From assembly GCA_002315735.1 (NCBI GenBank), contig DCIA01000008.1, positions 1-58,295 on the forward strand: a stretch of 58,295 nucleotides of DNA. The letters run 5' to 3'. A model generated the notes under the pieces. The model was not told the DNA's origin and did not search any database. It was given only the letters and a program-made list of their open reading frames with translations. This document shows, in pieces, positions 50,619 through 58,268 of this stretch. Numbering within the stretch: the stretch's first letter is position 1; every line of letters begins with the position of its first letter. Made by a program: the position numbers and the translations under genes. Origin of the DNA: Clostridiales bacterium UBA1738. Lineage in GTDB: Bacteria > Bacillota > Clostridia > UBA1381.

Positions 50619-51761
50619 ATGAAAAATCAAGAAAGAATTGAAGAGTTTATAAAAAACAATGAAGAGTTGGCATATAAGATGTTAAAGGAATTATGCCTAA
50701 TACCTGCGCCATCTTTTCACGAAGAGAAAAGGGCAGAATATTGTGTAGAGAAGATGAGAAGTTTTGGACTTAATGCATATGTAGATACAGAACTTAATGC
50801 AGTTTGCCCTATAAATTGTGAACATAGCGACAAAATCACAGTTTTGTGCGGTCATACAGACACTGTTTTTCCTGAATTAGAACCACTTCCGTATAAAGAA
50901 AAAGACGGCAAAATCTTTTGCCCCGGTGTTGGAGATGATACGGCGGCAGTTGTAGCGCTTTTACTTGTAGCAAAATATTATGCAGAAAACAAACTTATTC
51001 CAAAAAATGGGTTGCTTATTGTATGTAATTCGGGGGAGGAATCTATTGGTGACCTAAAAGGCACAAAGCAGATTTTTAAGGACTTTGAAGGAAGAATTGA
51101 TAGATTTGTTGCTTTTGATAGCGTTATACAACATATTTATGCTGATTGTGTTGGTGGCTATAAATTTGAAATTACCGCAAAAGTACCTGGTGGCCACGCA
51201 TTAGGTGATTTTGGGAACAAAAATGCAATTGCTGTTTTATCACAAATCGTAACTGAAATTTATAAAATTACTATGCCGGAAATAGAAGGTCATATATATT
51301 CATATAATGTTGGAGTTATTGAGGGCGGAACATCGGTAAACGCCATTGCACAAGAAGCTAAGATGCAATGTGAATATCGCTCGAATATGATTGAGTACAG
51401 AAAAATTTTAGAGGAAAAATTTAATAGCATAATTGATGGCGTAAAGGCTGATGATGTTGAAATCTCAATAAGAACACTAAGTGATAGACCTTGTGCAAAT
51501 AATGTGTCAAAAGAATTGCAAGAAAGACTTATAACAAGTTGTGAAGATATTATTAAAGAAGTAACAAATAAACCAATCAAAAGAGTAAGTGGTTCAACCG
51601 ACTGCAATATAGCATTGTCAAAGGGAATACCTGCAGTAGCAATAGGTGTAATGAATGGCCAAGGCGAGCATACAAGGGAAGAATGGCTCGATAAGGCATC
51701 AATTCCGGTAGGCCTTAAAGTTGCGCTTGGTGTTGCTGAAATGCTTGGGGAAATAGAATAA
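50619..51761 (+). CDS. M20-family metallopeptidase
   Basis: 380 aa. Metal sites: CGHTDTVF (His, Asp), GDDTAA (bridging Asp), CNSGEES (Glu base) and GSTDCNIA near the end. An internal dimerisation domain (about 190-300) includes GGHALGDFG. Substrate could be a dipeptide, tripeptide or N-acyl amino acid. AGAGG ahead; 34 nt after tyrS, probably the last gene of the operon. Confidence 0.88.
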   Translation: MKNQERIEEFIKNNEELAYKMLKELCLIPAPSFHEEKRAEYCVEKMRSFGLNAYVDTELNAVCPINCEHSDKITVLCGHTDTVFPELEPLPYKEKDGKIFCPGVGDDTAAVVALLLVAKYYAENKLIPKNGLLIVCNSGEESIGDLKGTKQIFKDFEGRIDRFVAFDSVIQHIYADCVGGYKFEITAKVPGGHALGDFGNKNAIAVLSQIVTEIYKITMPEIEGHIYSYNVGVIEGGTSVNAIAQEAKMQCEYRSNMIEYRKILEEKFNSIIDGVKADDVEISIRTLSDRPCANNVSKELQERLITSCEDIIKEVTNKPIKRVSGSTDCNIALSKGIPAVAIGVMNGQGEHTREEWLDKASIPVGLKVALGVAEMLGEIE

Positions 51762-51775
51762 AAATTATAGCGAAA

Positions 51776-51854
51776 TAAAAAAGACTGCTGATGATATACG
51801 CATCCAAAAGTGTCTAACTTTTGGGGTGCATATTATATAACAACAGTCTTTTTA
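51776..51854. terminator. Long bidirectional terminator
   Basis: AGACTGCTG and CAACAGTCT (one mismatch) enclose a second stem GCATCCAAAAGT/ACTTTTGGGGTGC; A-run and T-run flanks allow use on both strands. Between the M20 peptidase (+) and the ABC permease (-). Confidence 0.8.
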
Positions 51855-51859
51855 TCATT

Positions 51860-53833
51860 CTATTTTAAAATATTAGGAATGTTCGCACTTTCGGGATCAT
51901 AGTCAAAATAGATTTCGTGTCCGTTTTTGAAGATTATTACAATTTCTGCACGTGCATGATTTAGCGTGTGGCTGGTTTCTGTGACAAAATTATAAATCTC
52001 TTCAATATCCGATTTTTCCTTTATCAATTTATCAAATGACCTATCTTTATAATCAACATCAACTTCCATAGTAGAACTTTCAGGCATATCATAGAAGTTT
52101 ATACCAACAAAATCAATATCCTTTGCAGTTAGCAAATTATCGTAAAGACCAAGTTTTGCAAGGATTTCTTTTGTCCGTTCGTAATCTTTGCGAACATAGT
52201 ATGTTTCGTGAATTATAGGTAGTTCTGTGGTTGGCACCGGTTCGCCGTTTTGGTATTGTGAGCCAAGACGCTTATACTCAATGCTGATACTGCTCACTGT
52301 TTTTCCTCTATTTGTGAATTCGTCGTAATCGGTATGGGAAACATCATATGACAAAGCAGAAATTATTTGGTCAATTTTATCCTTGTCGTTTGCATATAGA
52401 GAAATTGAGGATTGCTTTCGGTCATCATAAAGCTTAATTGAAATTATTTCCTTTTGATAATCGTTCATGATAGGGAAATATAATTTTCTCATTTGTTGCG
52501 ACTCTAAAATTGGCTCTAATACGTCTTTTTGCTCTGTGAAATTTGCATGATATGCACGAGTCCTTGTCTTACCATTTTTCATTTTATAAAGGATTGTGAA
52601 ATAACTATCGCTATCTAAATCTCTATTTTCGATTGAGTTTTTATGGAAAGCAATAACATTTTCAATATCAGCGGCATCAGTAAATTCTGCTTTGGTGTTA
52701 TAAGTAACAAGTTTATCATTGATTGCGTAAAAATTACCGTTGTTCATATCTGTAGTTGTGTCTGAAACATAAACAGATGCGATTTTGTCAAGGGACGGAA
52801 CTCGCTTTTCATATCCAAATATGTCAAATTTAAAGCCTAATTGAAGCAGTATCACAAATATGCAGAAGAAAACAGCAGGTTTTATCGAAAATTTTAAGTT
52901 TAGTGATTTTTTTACAAGCATTTGTGCTGCGATTATTGCCACAACGCCGAAGGGGATAAATAGCAAGATATTTGAAATGTTAAATAACTCATTAAAGTAG
53001 CAAAAACCCCACGCACCGCAGTAGATAGCCGCTCCGTAAACGAAAACCATTCTAAGTTTGGGAAAAGCAATAACTTCTTCACAGTGTTCTAATTTTCTGA
53101 TTTTATAAAGTAGCATACCAAGAAAAGCAAAAACTCCTGAGAAAATCAAGTATTTTATTATCGGAAACAGTGGACTTGCAAAAGCGGTAGGCTCTACATA
53201 TATAAAACTTGAAATGCTAAGGCTGTGATTTGCATATCCGTAAACTGTTTCGTTTAGTAAGAAATTAAGGAATCCTTCCGAAGCAACAGGGAATGTCGCA
53301 AGAATAGGAAATAGCACTATTGCTGCAATGCTATTGCCCGTCATCATTGTAACTAAAATAGATGCAGTAAAGGAAACCAATGAGTAAACCAAAAGCATAA
53401 TTACCCAAAACAAAATATGGATTAATCGATAGTTTATAGGCATAGTAAAACGGCATAAAATCAGAATAAGAGCATTTACAATTATTGGGATTGTAAACAG
53501 GATTACTCCACTTAATATATGCGATAAGTAAAGTGTTTTTCGCTTTATAGGAAGCCCGTGTACTGCTGCGACCGATTTAGACGAGTTAATATAGGAAAAT
53601 AGTAAAACTGCTAAAATAAATGGCATAAAAATCGCCCAAAAAACAGTGACACCGCTTGTCGATAGGAATGTCTCAGTTTCGTAAACGATAACAGTTTTGT
53701 TTTGTATTGAATTTATTATAGGCAGAATGAAACCTAAAAAGTCAGCAATGACATACAAAACAGCAAACCACCACATCCTTTTTAAATCAGATTTAATTAT
53801 ACTTTTATTAAAGAATGATGTTTTCAAATTCAT
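51860..53833 (-). CDS. ABC-2 type transporter permease
   Basis: 657 aa. The first about 345 residues carry roughly eight or nine membrane helices, including PIKRKTLYLSHILSG, the elbow region typical of ABC-2 exporters. The remaining 300 residues are soluble, probably outside, with no motif known to me. Start overlaps the ATPase gene by 26 nt; TAGGAGGATT ahead. Works with the ATPase; substrate unknown. The GntR neighbour suggests a cell-envelope stress or bacitracin-type response as in the Bacillus ytr operon. Confidence 0.85.
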   Translation of the reverse strand: MNLKTSFFNKSIIKSDLKRMWWFAVLYVIADFLGFILPIINSIQNKTVIVYETETFLSTSGVTVFWAIFMPFILAVLLFSYINSSKSVAAVHGLPIKRKTLYLSHILSGVILFTIPIIVNALILILCRFTMPINYRLIHILFWVIMLLVYSLVSFTASILVTMMTGNSIAAIVLFPILATFPVASEGFLNFLLNETVYGYANHSLSISSFIYVEPTAFASPLFPIIKYLIFSGVFAFLGMLLYKIRKLEHCEEVIAFPKLRMVFVYGAAIYCGAWGFCYFNELFNISNILLFIPFGVVAIIAAQMLVKKSLNLKFSIKPAVFFCIFVILLQLGFKFDIFGYEKRVPSLDKIASVYVSDTTTDMNNGNFYAINDKLVTYNTKAEFTDAADIENVIAFHKNSIENRDLDSDSYFTILYKMKNGKTRTRAYHANFTEQKDVLEPILESQQMRKLYFPIMNDYQKEIISIKLYDDRKQSSISLYANDKDKIDQIISALSYDVSHTDYDEFTNRGKTVSSISIEYKRLGSQYQNGEPVPTTELPIIHETYYVRKDYERTKEILAKLGLYDNLLTAKDIDFVGINFYDMPESSTMEVDVDYKDRSFDKLIKEKSDIEEIYNFVTETSHTLNHARAEIVIIFKNGHEIYFDYDPESANIPNILK

Positions 53834-54707
53834 AGCCTAATCCTCCTAACTCGTAAATAAATACTTCTTCCAAAGTAAGTGGTATAATATCGCAAATTAT
53901 AGGATTTGCGAACCCAATTTTTTCTAAAATTTCATCTCCGTCGCCACGGACAATAAGCATAGAAACACTTCCCAAGGTTTCCTTATGAAGAATGTTGATT
54001 TGTGATGATAACGCTTCCGAAAAATCTTCCTTAAAAGCGACTTGGACTTTATGAATGTTGCCCTTTACATCATCTAATGCTTTTTCCAAAATCATATGTC
54101 CGTTGTGCATAATCCCTACGTGGTCACACACATCTTCAAGTTCTCTTAGGTTATGACTTGAAATAAGTACAGTTGTGTTTCTTTCTGCAACATCTTGCAA
54201 AATTAGTTTCCAAACATTTCGGCGCATTACGGGGTCAAGACCATCAACAGGTTCATCAAGCAGCATTATTTCAGGCATTGATGAGATTGAAATCCAAAAT
54301 GCAACCTGTTTTTGCATACCTTTTGAAAGTCGTCTTACACGACGCTTTGTATCAATCTTAAAAATTTCTTTAAGGTTATTAAATCTTTCCCAACTCCAAT
54401 TAGGATAAATGCCTGCATAGTATTTGGCAGTATCTAAAATCGAATAGGTTGGGTAGAAAAATAAATCATCACTTATAAATGTGACTTTTTGCTTTATGTC
54501 AATATTTTCAAAAACTTTTTGACCATCAATCAAAACTTCGCCGGAGTCTTGTGTAAATATTCCTGAAATATGTTTTAAAATGGTTGTTTTTCCTGCGCCG
54601 TTTGGCCCAACTAAACCATAAACAGAGCCCGTTTCGACATTTATGTTAAGGCCATTTAGCGATTTAAAACCATCAAAACTCTTGTTTACATTTTTAACTT
54701 GTATCAT
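53808..54707 (-). CDS. ABC transporter ATP-binding protein
   Basis: 299 aa. Walker A GPNGAGKTT near residue 35, Q-loop region FISDDL, LSKGMQKQVAF as the signature, Walker B IMLLDEPVDGLDP near 155 and switch His in ISSHNLREL. A C-terminal extension of about 80 aa is typical for ABC-2 exporters. Works with the overlapping permease. GGA site before the ATG, 18 nt after the GntR gene. Confidence 0.94.
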   Translation of the reverse strand: MIQVKNVNKSFDGFKSLNGLNINVETGSVYGLVGPNGAGKTTILKHISGIFTQDSGEVLIDGQKVFENIDIKQKVTFISDDLFFYPTYSILDTAKYYAGIYPNWSWERFNNLKEIFKIDTKRRVRRLSKGMQKQVAFWISISSMPEIMLLDEPVDGLDPVMRRNVWKLILQDVAERNTTVLISSHNLRELEDVCDHVGIMHNGHMILEKALDDVKGNIHKVQVAFKEDFSEALSSQINILHKETLGSVSMLIVRGDGDEILEKIGFANPIICDIIPLTLEEVFIYELGGLGYEFENIIL

Positions 54708-54725
54708 AGTTTGTAAATTCCTTTC

Positions 54726-55088
54726 TTAATAATTTTTATTAATTTTATCAAGTAGTTCTTCCTTTGTAACTCCTAAAAAATGAAGTTCTGTAAGTACTTG
54801 ATTAAGCGACTTATAGGCGTCATTTTTTGCAGAGCCGTTATTTTGTATTGCGTTTATGCTTGAAACAAAATTGCCTTTTGATGGCTTAGAATAGATAAAT
54901 CCATCATTTTCAAGTTCCTTGTATGCTTTTTGAATTGTGTTAGGATTAATCGCAAGCATTGAAGCAAGTTCTCTAACAGATGGGACTTTGTCGTCTTCCT
55001 TTAAAATACCACTAATTATGAGTTCTTTTATCTTGCCTTTTATTTGCTCATAGAGTGGTCTTCTGTCAGACGGATTTAGTTGAATCAT
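54726..55088 (-). CDS. GntR-family regulator, YtrA type
   Basis: 120 aa from ATG 55088 (AAGGAGGTG 5 nt ahead; the reading from 55109 lacks a site). Winged HTH: PLYEQIKGKIKELIISG, VPSVRELASMLAINPNTIQKAYKELEND, KPSKGNFVS. A short C-terminal part of about 45 aa and no effector domain, as in YtrA-type repressors. First gene of the operon with the ABC genes; a palindrome over its own promoter suggests autorepression. Confidence 0.93.
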   Translation of the reverse strand: MIQLNPSDRRPLYEQIKGKIKELIISGILKEDDKVPSVRELASMLAINPNTIQKAYKELENDGFIYSKPSKGNFVSSINAIQNNGSAKNDAYKSLNQVLTELHFLGVTKEELLDKINKNY

Positions 55089-55108
55089 TACCACACCTCC
55101 TTGTACCA

Positions 55109-55133
55109 ACTGTATTAATACATATAATACAGT
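55109..55133 (-). promoter_or_regulatory. Palindromic operator of the GntR-ABC operon
   Basis: ACTGTATTA, seven bases, TAATACAGT: a perfect 9+9 palindrome covering the -10 box. An outer TACCAA...TTGGTA pair lies around it. This is the likely site of the GntR repressor. Confidence 0.72.
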
Positions 55134-55152
55134 ATAAATTTGGTATTGTCAA
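55124..55152 (-). promoter_or_regulatory. Promoter of the GntR-ABC operon
   Basis: Minus strand TTGACA (55147-55152), 17-base spacer, TATTAT (55124-55129). The -10 box is inside the palindromic operator. Confidence 0.8.
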
Positions 55153-55161
55153 GAGAAATTT

Positions 55162-55201
55162 TAAAAAAAAATAAAAAAATTCCACAACCGAAGTTGTGGA
55201 A
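55162..55201 (-). terminator. Native rpsI terminator
   Basis: TTCCACAAC-TTCG-GTTGTGGAA, a 9-bp stem with a stable UUCG loop, followed on the minus strand by a T-rich tract. It stands 17 nt behind the stop codon of the rpsI fragment. Confidence 0.9.
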
Positions 55202-55218
55202 TATATTTGATAAATAAA

Positions 55219-55266
55219 TTATCTCTTTGAGAATTGTGGTGCACGACGAGCAGCCTTTAAGCCGTA
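55219..55266 (-). pseudogene. rpsI: 3' end of rpsI (ribosomal protein S9), att scar
   Basis: On the minus strand the last 15 codons and stop read YGLKAARRAPQFSKR, the conserved C-terminus of S9. No S9 sequence exists upstream; instead integrase genes follow. This is the original 3' end of rpsI cut off by an inserted element. The attachment core should lie within these 48 bases. The complete rpsI, with its end supplied by the element, should be found at the other end. Confidence 0.85.
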
Positions 55267-55343
55267 CTGGTTTGTACTAACATTGCTAAACCCATTGATA
55301 TTACAGGGCTTTCAGGATATATCACCTGAATTTCACCCCGAAT
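55267..55343. other. Left end of the integrated element
   Basis: 77 nt between the rpsI scar and the first integrase. It includes TTCAGG-ATATATCA-CCTGAA, an inverted repeat (about 55311-55330), possibly an arm-type integrase site. Confidence 0.45.
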
Positions 55344-56570
55344 TTAGCCCTTGCATTTATTGACCACAGTTTTCTGATTAAGAGCTGCGTTTATTGTCCC
55401 TATCAAATCTATAGGTTTATTATACTTCACTTTTGCGTAAATGTCAATGGTTGTTTTGCTATTTTCGTGTCCGGCAAGATATTGTACTGTTTTCGGATCA
55501 ACACCTTGATAAATCAAATTTGTAATATATGTGTGGCGAAGCTGGTGAGGTGTTACATCAAAGTCAAGTGCATAAACCAATTTAGGATTATTATATTGAT
55601 GCGAACCAAGTTCCGGATTGATTGTACAAACAACTTTTTGCCCGTTGACGTATTTATAATACTTTCTTTCCTTTGCTGTTCTTACCTCAATATATTTCCA
55701 AACTCGTTGAAATTGCGAGTAGGAAAGCGGTTCGCCTTTGCTATCAGATATTACATAATCCGATATGGAATTTTTGTGTGCTTCTTTTAAGCAATCCACC
55801 AAACATTTCGGAATAGGTATATCTCTTTTGGAAGCAGGCGTTTTCAGTTCTGTACTGATTACAGGACGATTATTATCTGAACGCCATGCTCTGCGAACTG
55901 CTATGTATGGGGTTTTGTTATCTAAATATACAGAATCCCATTTGAGACCGAGTATTTCTTCACGTCTTAATCCCGCATACAGACCTATCATCACAAATAC
56001 ATACGGCGGAAGTCCTTTTATGGTATTGAGCAATAAATTTACTTGTTCATCGCTCAGAGCTTCTTTTTTTTGTGCCGGTTTTCCGCCTTTTGCAGATAAC
56101 GTTATTGCCGGATTATATGGAATGATTTGATTATACTCGGCGGAATAAAAAATACATTTCAAAAGCATATTTACGTTACTATAAACTCCTGATGATTTTT
56201 TTGACACCGGAACCATCAAAACCTTTAAATCGTCTAATGTTACCTCATCCATATACATATCACCAATAGGTTCTATAACATATTTTTTAAGATTTTTTTC
56301 ATATCCTCTTAAAGTTTGTGGCTGTACTGTTGCAGATTTCATCAATAACCATTTTTCACAATATTCTTTTACTGTTGGATTTGCTTTGCAAAATGCAGCA
56401 TCTTCGATTTGCCTTTGAGCTTTTTTGACCTTTTCATAAAGTTCTTCGCAAGTTGCTCCGTAAATAGCGACACGTTTACCGTCATTATCTTTTATTCTTG
56501 TGCGAAAATACTCTGTACCATTATGTATTACCGTTTTATATTCGGGGATGATTTCTTTTTTTCTTGGCAT
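55344..56570 (-). CDS. Tyrosine recombinase (integrase 1)
   Basis: 408 aa, AAGGAGG before the ATG. N-terminal arm-binding part with NGTEYFRTRIKDNDGK; core-binding domain about 65-160; catalytic domain with R202 (AGLRREE), K243, H342-x2-R345 (HQLRH), H368 (GHEN) and the nucleophile Y378 (DIYAK). All catalytic residues present. It belongs to the phage/ICE integrase group like Tn916 Int. It is the gene nearest to the attachment scar and 15 nt downstream of integrase 2. Confidence 0.95.
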   Translation of the reverse strand: MPRKKEIIPEYKTVIHNGTEYFRTRIKDNDGKRVAIYGATCEELYEKVKKAQRQIEDAAFCKANPTVKEYCEKWLLMKSATVQPQTLRGYEKNLKKYVIEPIGDMYMDEVTLDDLKVLMVPVSKKSSGVYSNVNMLLKCIFYSAEYNQIIPYNPAITLSAKGGKPAQKKEALSDEQVNLLLNTIKGLPPYVFVMIGLYAGLRREEILGLKWDSVYLDNKTPYIAVRRAWRSDNNRPVISTELKTPASKRDIPIPKCLVDCLKEAHKNSISDYVISDSKGEPLSYSQFQRVWKYIEVRTAKERKYYKYVNGQKVVCTINPELGSHQYNNPKLVYALDFDVTPHQLRHTYITNLIYQGVDPKTVQYLAGHENSKTTIDIYAKVKYNKPIDLIGTINAALNQKTVVNKCKG

Positions 56571-56585
56571 TTGAAAAACCTCCTT

Positions 56586-57815
56586 TTATTTTTCACTCGC
56601 ATTATTAAAATTATTGTCCCATACCGAAAATGTATTATCTAAAATTCCTGCAAGTTCGTCTGGTTTGTTATATTTTACTTTGGCATATATGTCCATTGTG
56701 ATTTTGCTGTTCTCATGACCTGCAAGATACTGCACGGTTTTCGGATCAACCGATGCGTGAATTAAATTTGTAATATATGTATGTCTTAACAAATGCGGTG
56801 TTACTTCAAAATCTATACTATAAACAACTTTTCCGTTATGTGCAGCTTTTTCTCCGAGAACAGGTTTTACTGTGTGCTTTACACGTTTTCCGTTTTCGTA
56901 TTTATAATAATTTCGTTCTTTTACTGTTCTAGTTACTATATATGTCCAAAGGCGTTTGAATTGCGTATATGAAAGCGGTTCGCCATTTCTGTTTGCAACA
57001 ACAAAATCCGAGGTGCTATTTGCTTTTGCCTCTTTCAAACATTCAACAAGACAATCAGGCAATGGTATATTTCTGTGAGCCGCAGGTGTTTTCAGTTCTG
57101 TTAAAATAATAGGACGATTATTTTCTGTATGCCAAGCTCTGCAAACCGTTAGGTACGGGGCTTTCTCTTCTAAAAATACCGAATCCCATTTAAGACCGAG
57201 TATTTCTTCACGTCTTAATCCCGCATACAGACCTATCATCACAAATACATACGGCGGAAGTCCTTTTATGGCGTTCAACAACGTTTCAATTTGCTCATCA
57301 CTGAGGGGAATTTTATCCGTTTGAGGGATTCCACCGCCTTTTGACGAAAGGTTTACAGTGGGATTGTTTTTTATTACTCTGCTTTCTTTTGCTGCTGTAA
57401 AAATACATTTATACAATACGTTGACAGATTTGAAAACAGATGCTGATTTTTTTGATGCCGGAATTAGAGCCATACGAATATCATCAAGCGTCACATCAGC
57501 TATATGCATATCCCCAAGTGGCTTAATAATATAATTTTTTACTTTTGATGTGTAATCTGTAAGAGTAGTTTGTCTTACATTTGCAGACTGCATAAGTAAC
57601 CATTTCTCACAGTATTCTTTTACTGTTGGTGAGGAAAGGTTAAATGTTTTGTTGGCAATTTGCTCTTTGGTTTCTGATATTTTTTCACATAATTCCTCTG
57701 CTGTTTTAGCATATAAAGTTATACGCTTTCCACCCGGAACCGTTATTCGAGTCCTATAATACTCGATGCCGTTCAATGTAGTAGTTCCGAATTCTTTTTG
57801 CTTTTTCTTACCCAT
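56586..57815 (-). CDS. Tyrosine recombinase (integrase 2, paralogue)
   Basis: 409 aa from ATG 57815 (GGAGGTG ahead; an ATG at 57830 overlaps that site). Same layout as integrase 1 with R201, K242, H341/R344, H367 and Y377 intact, and clear similarity along the whole length. The shared GLPPYVFVMIGLYAGLRREE part is identical, also in DNA. Both could act together or on different sites. Transcribed with integrase 1. Confidence 0.95.
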   Translation of the reverse strand: MGKKKQKEFGTTTLNGIEYYRTRITVPGGKRITLYAKTAEELCEKISETKEQIANKTFNLSSPTVKEYCEKWLLMQSANVRQTTLTDYTSKVKNYIIKPLGDMHIADVTLDDIRMALIPASKKSASVFKSVNVLYKCIFTAAKESRVIKNNPTVNLSSKGGGIPQTDKIPLSDEQIETLLNAIKGLPPYVFVMIGLYAGLRREEILGLKWDSVFLEEKAPYLTVCRAWHTENNRPIILTELKTPAAHRNIPLPDCLVECLKEAKANSTSDFVVANRNGEPLSYTQFKRLWTYIVTRTVKERNYYKYENGKRVKHTVKPVLGEKAAHNGKVVYSIDFEVTPHLLRHTYITNLIHASVDPKTVQYLAGHENSKITMDIYAKVKYNKPDELAGILDNTFSVWDNNFNNASEK

Positions 57816-57903
57816 ATAAAACACCTCCATAATTTTTATTTAATTTATGTTTTTATAAATGTCACATATATTTTATTTGTAAATAAAAAAACAGACAAGG
57901 ATG

Positions 57904-57932
57904 TTGACAGGGGCACAAATAAGTGCTATACT
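57904..57932 (+). promoter_or_regulatory. Strong plus-strand promoter with palindromic spacer
   Basis: TTGACA (57904-57909), 17-base spacer, TATACT (57927-57932). The spacer contains the palindrome GCAC-AAATAA-GTGC (57913-57926). Outer repeats AACAGACA (about 57890) and TGTCTGTT (about 57950) frame it. It reads away from the integrases, antisense to the excisionase-like gene. Confidence 0.6.
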
Positions 57933-57980
57933 ATTTTGCCAACTTTTGATGTCTGTTAATTTATATCAGTTTTTACCGCA

Positions 57981-58208
57981 TTATCTAAGTGCTCTTTGTT
58001 TACGATAGGTATTTCTTTTTTCAACAGGTAATGCACGGTGTGTGCACTTTGCAACATATTCTTGAAGTGCTTCGCTTGTAAAAAATACACAGCCGTTTGG
58101 AACATACTGAACAAAGGATATTGCTCCTGATGTTCGTGCCGTATCAAGTGTTGCCAAGCTGATGCCGAGAAGTGTTGCGGCTTCTTTTCTACTATATAAT
58201 TTTTCCAT
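57981..58208 (-). CDS. Excisionase-like small HTH protein
   Basis: 75 aa; AGGAGA before the ATG. MEKLYSRKEAATLLGISLATLDTARTSGAI is an HTH of the excisionase/MerR-like type (HTH_17), then a wing-like FVQYVPNGCVFFTSEALQEYV. Such proteins bend attachment-site DNA and steer integrases to excision. Lies 165 nt upstream of integrase 2, the usual xis-int order. Confidence 0.82.
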   Translation of the reverse strand: MEKLYSRKEAATLLGISLATLDTARTSGAISFVQYVPNGCVFFTSEALQEYVAKCTHRALPVEKRNTYRKQRALR

Positions 58209-58227
58209 ATAATTTCTCCTCTCTGCA

Positions 58228-58268
58228 AAATACCGACACCTGCATATTTACAGATGTCGGTGTTTTTT
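58228..58268 (-). terminator. Hairpin between an upstream gene and the excisionase gene
   Basis: ACCGACACCTG and CAGATGTCGGT (one G-T pair) with a short loop. On the minus strand it follows the stop codon at 58267 and is followed by ATTTTG; on the plus strand a T6 run follows. Confidence 0.6.

Noticed and set aside
57956..58228. 90-codon minus-strand ORF overlapping the excisionase-like gene
   Set aside because: Alternative frame; the 75-aa frame has the ribosome site and an HTH motif.
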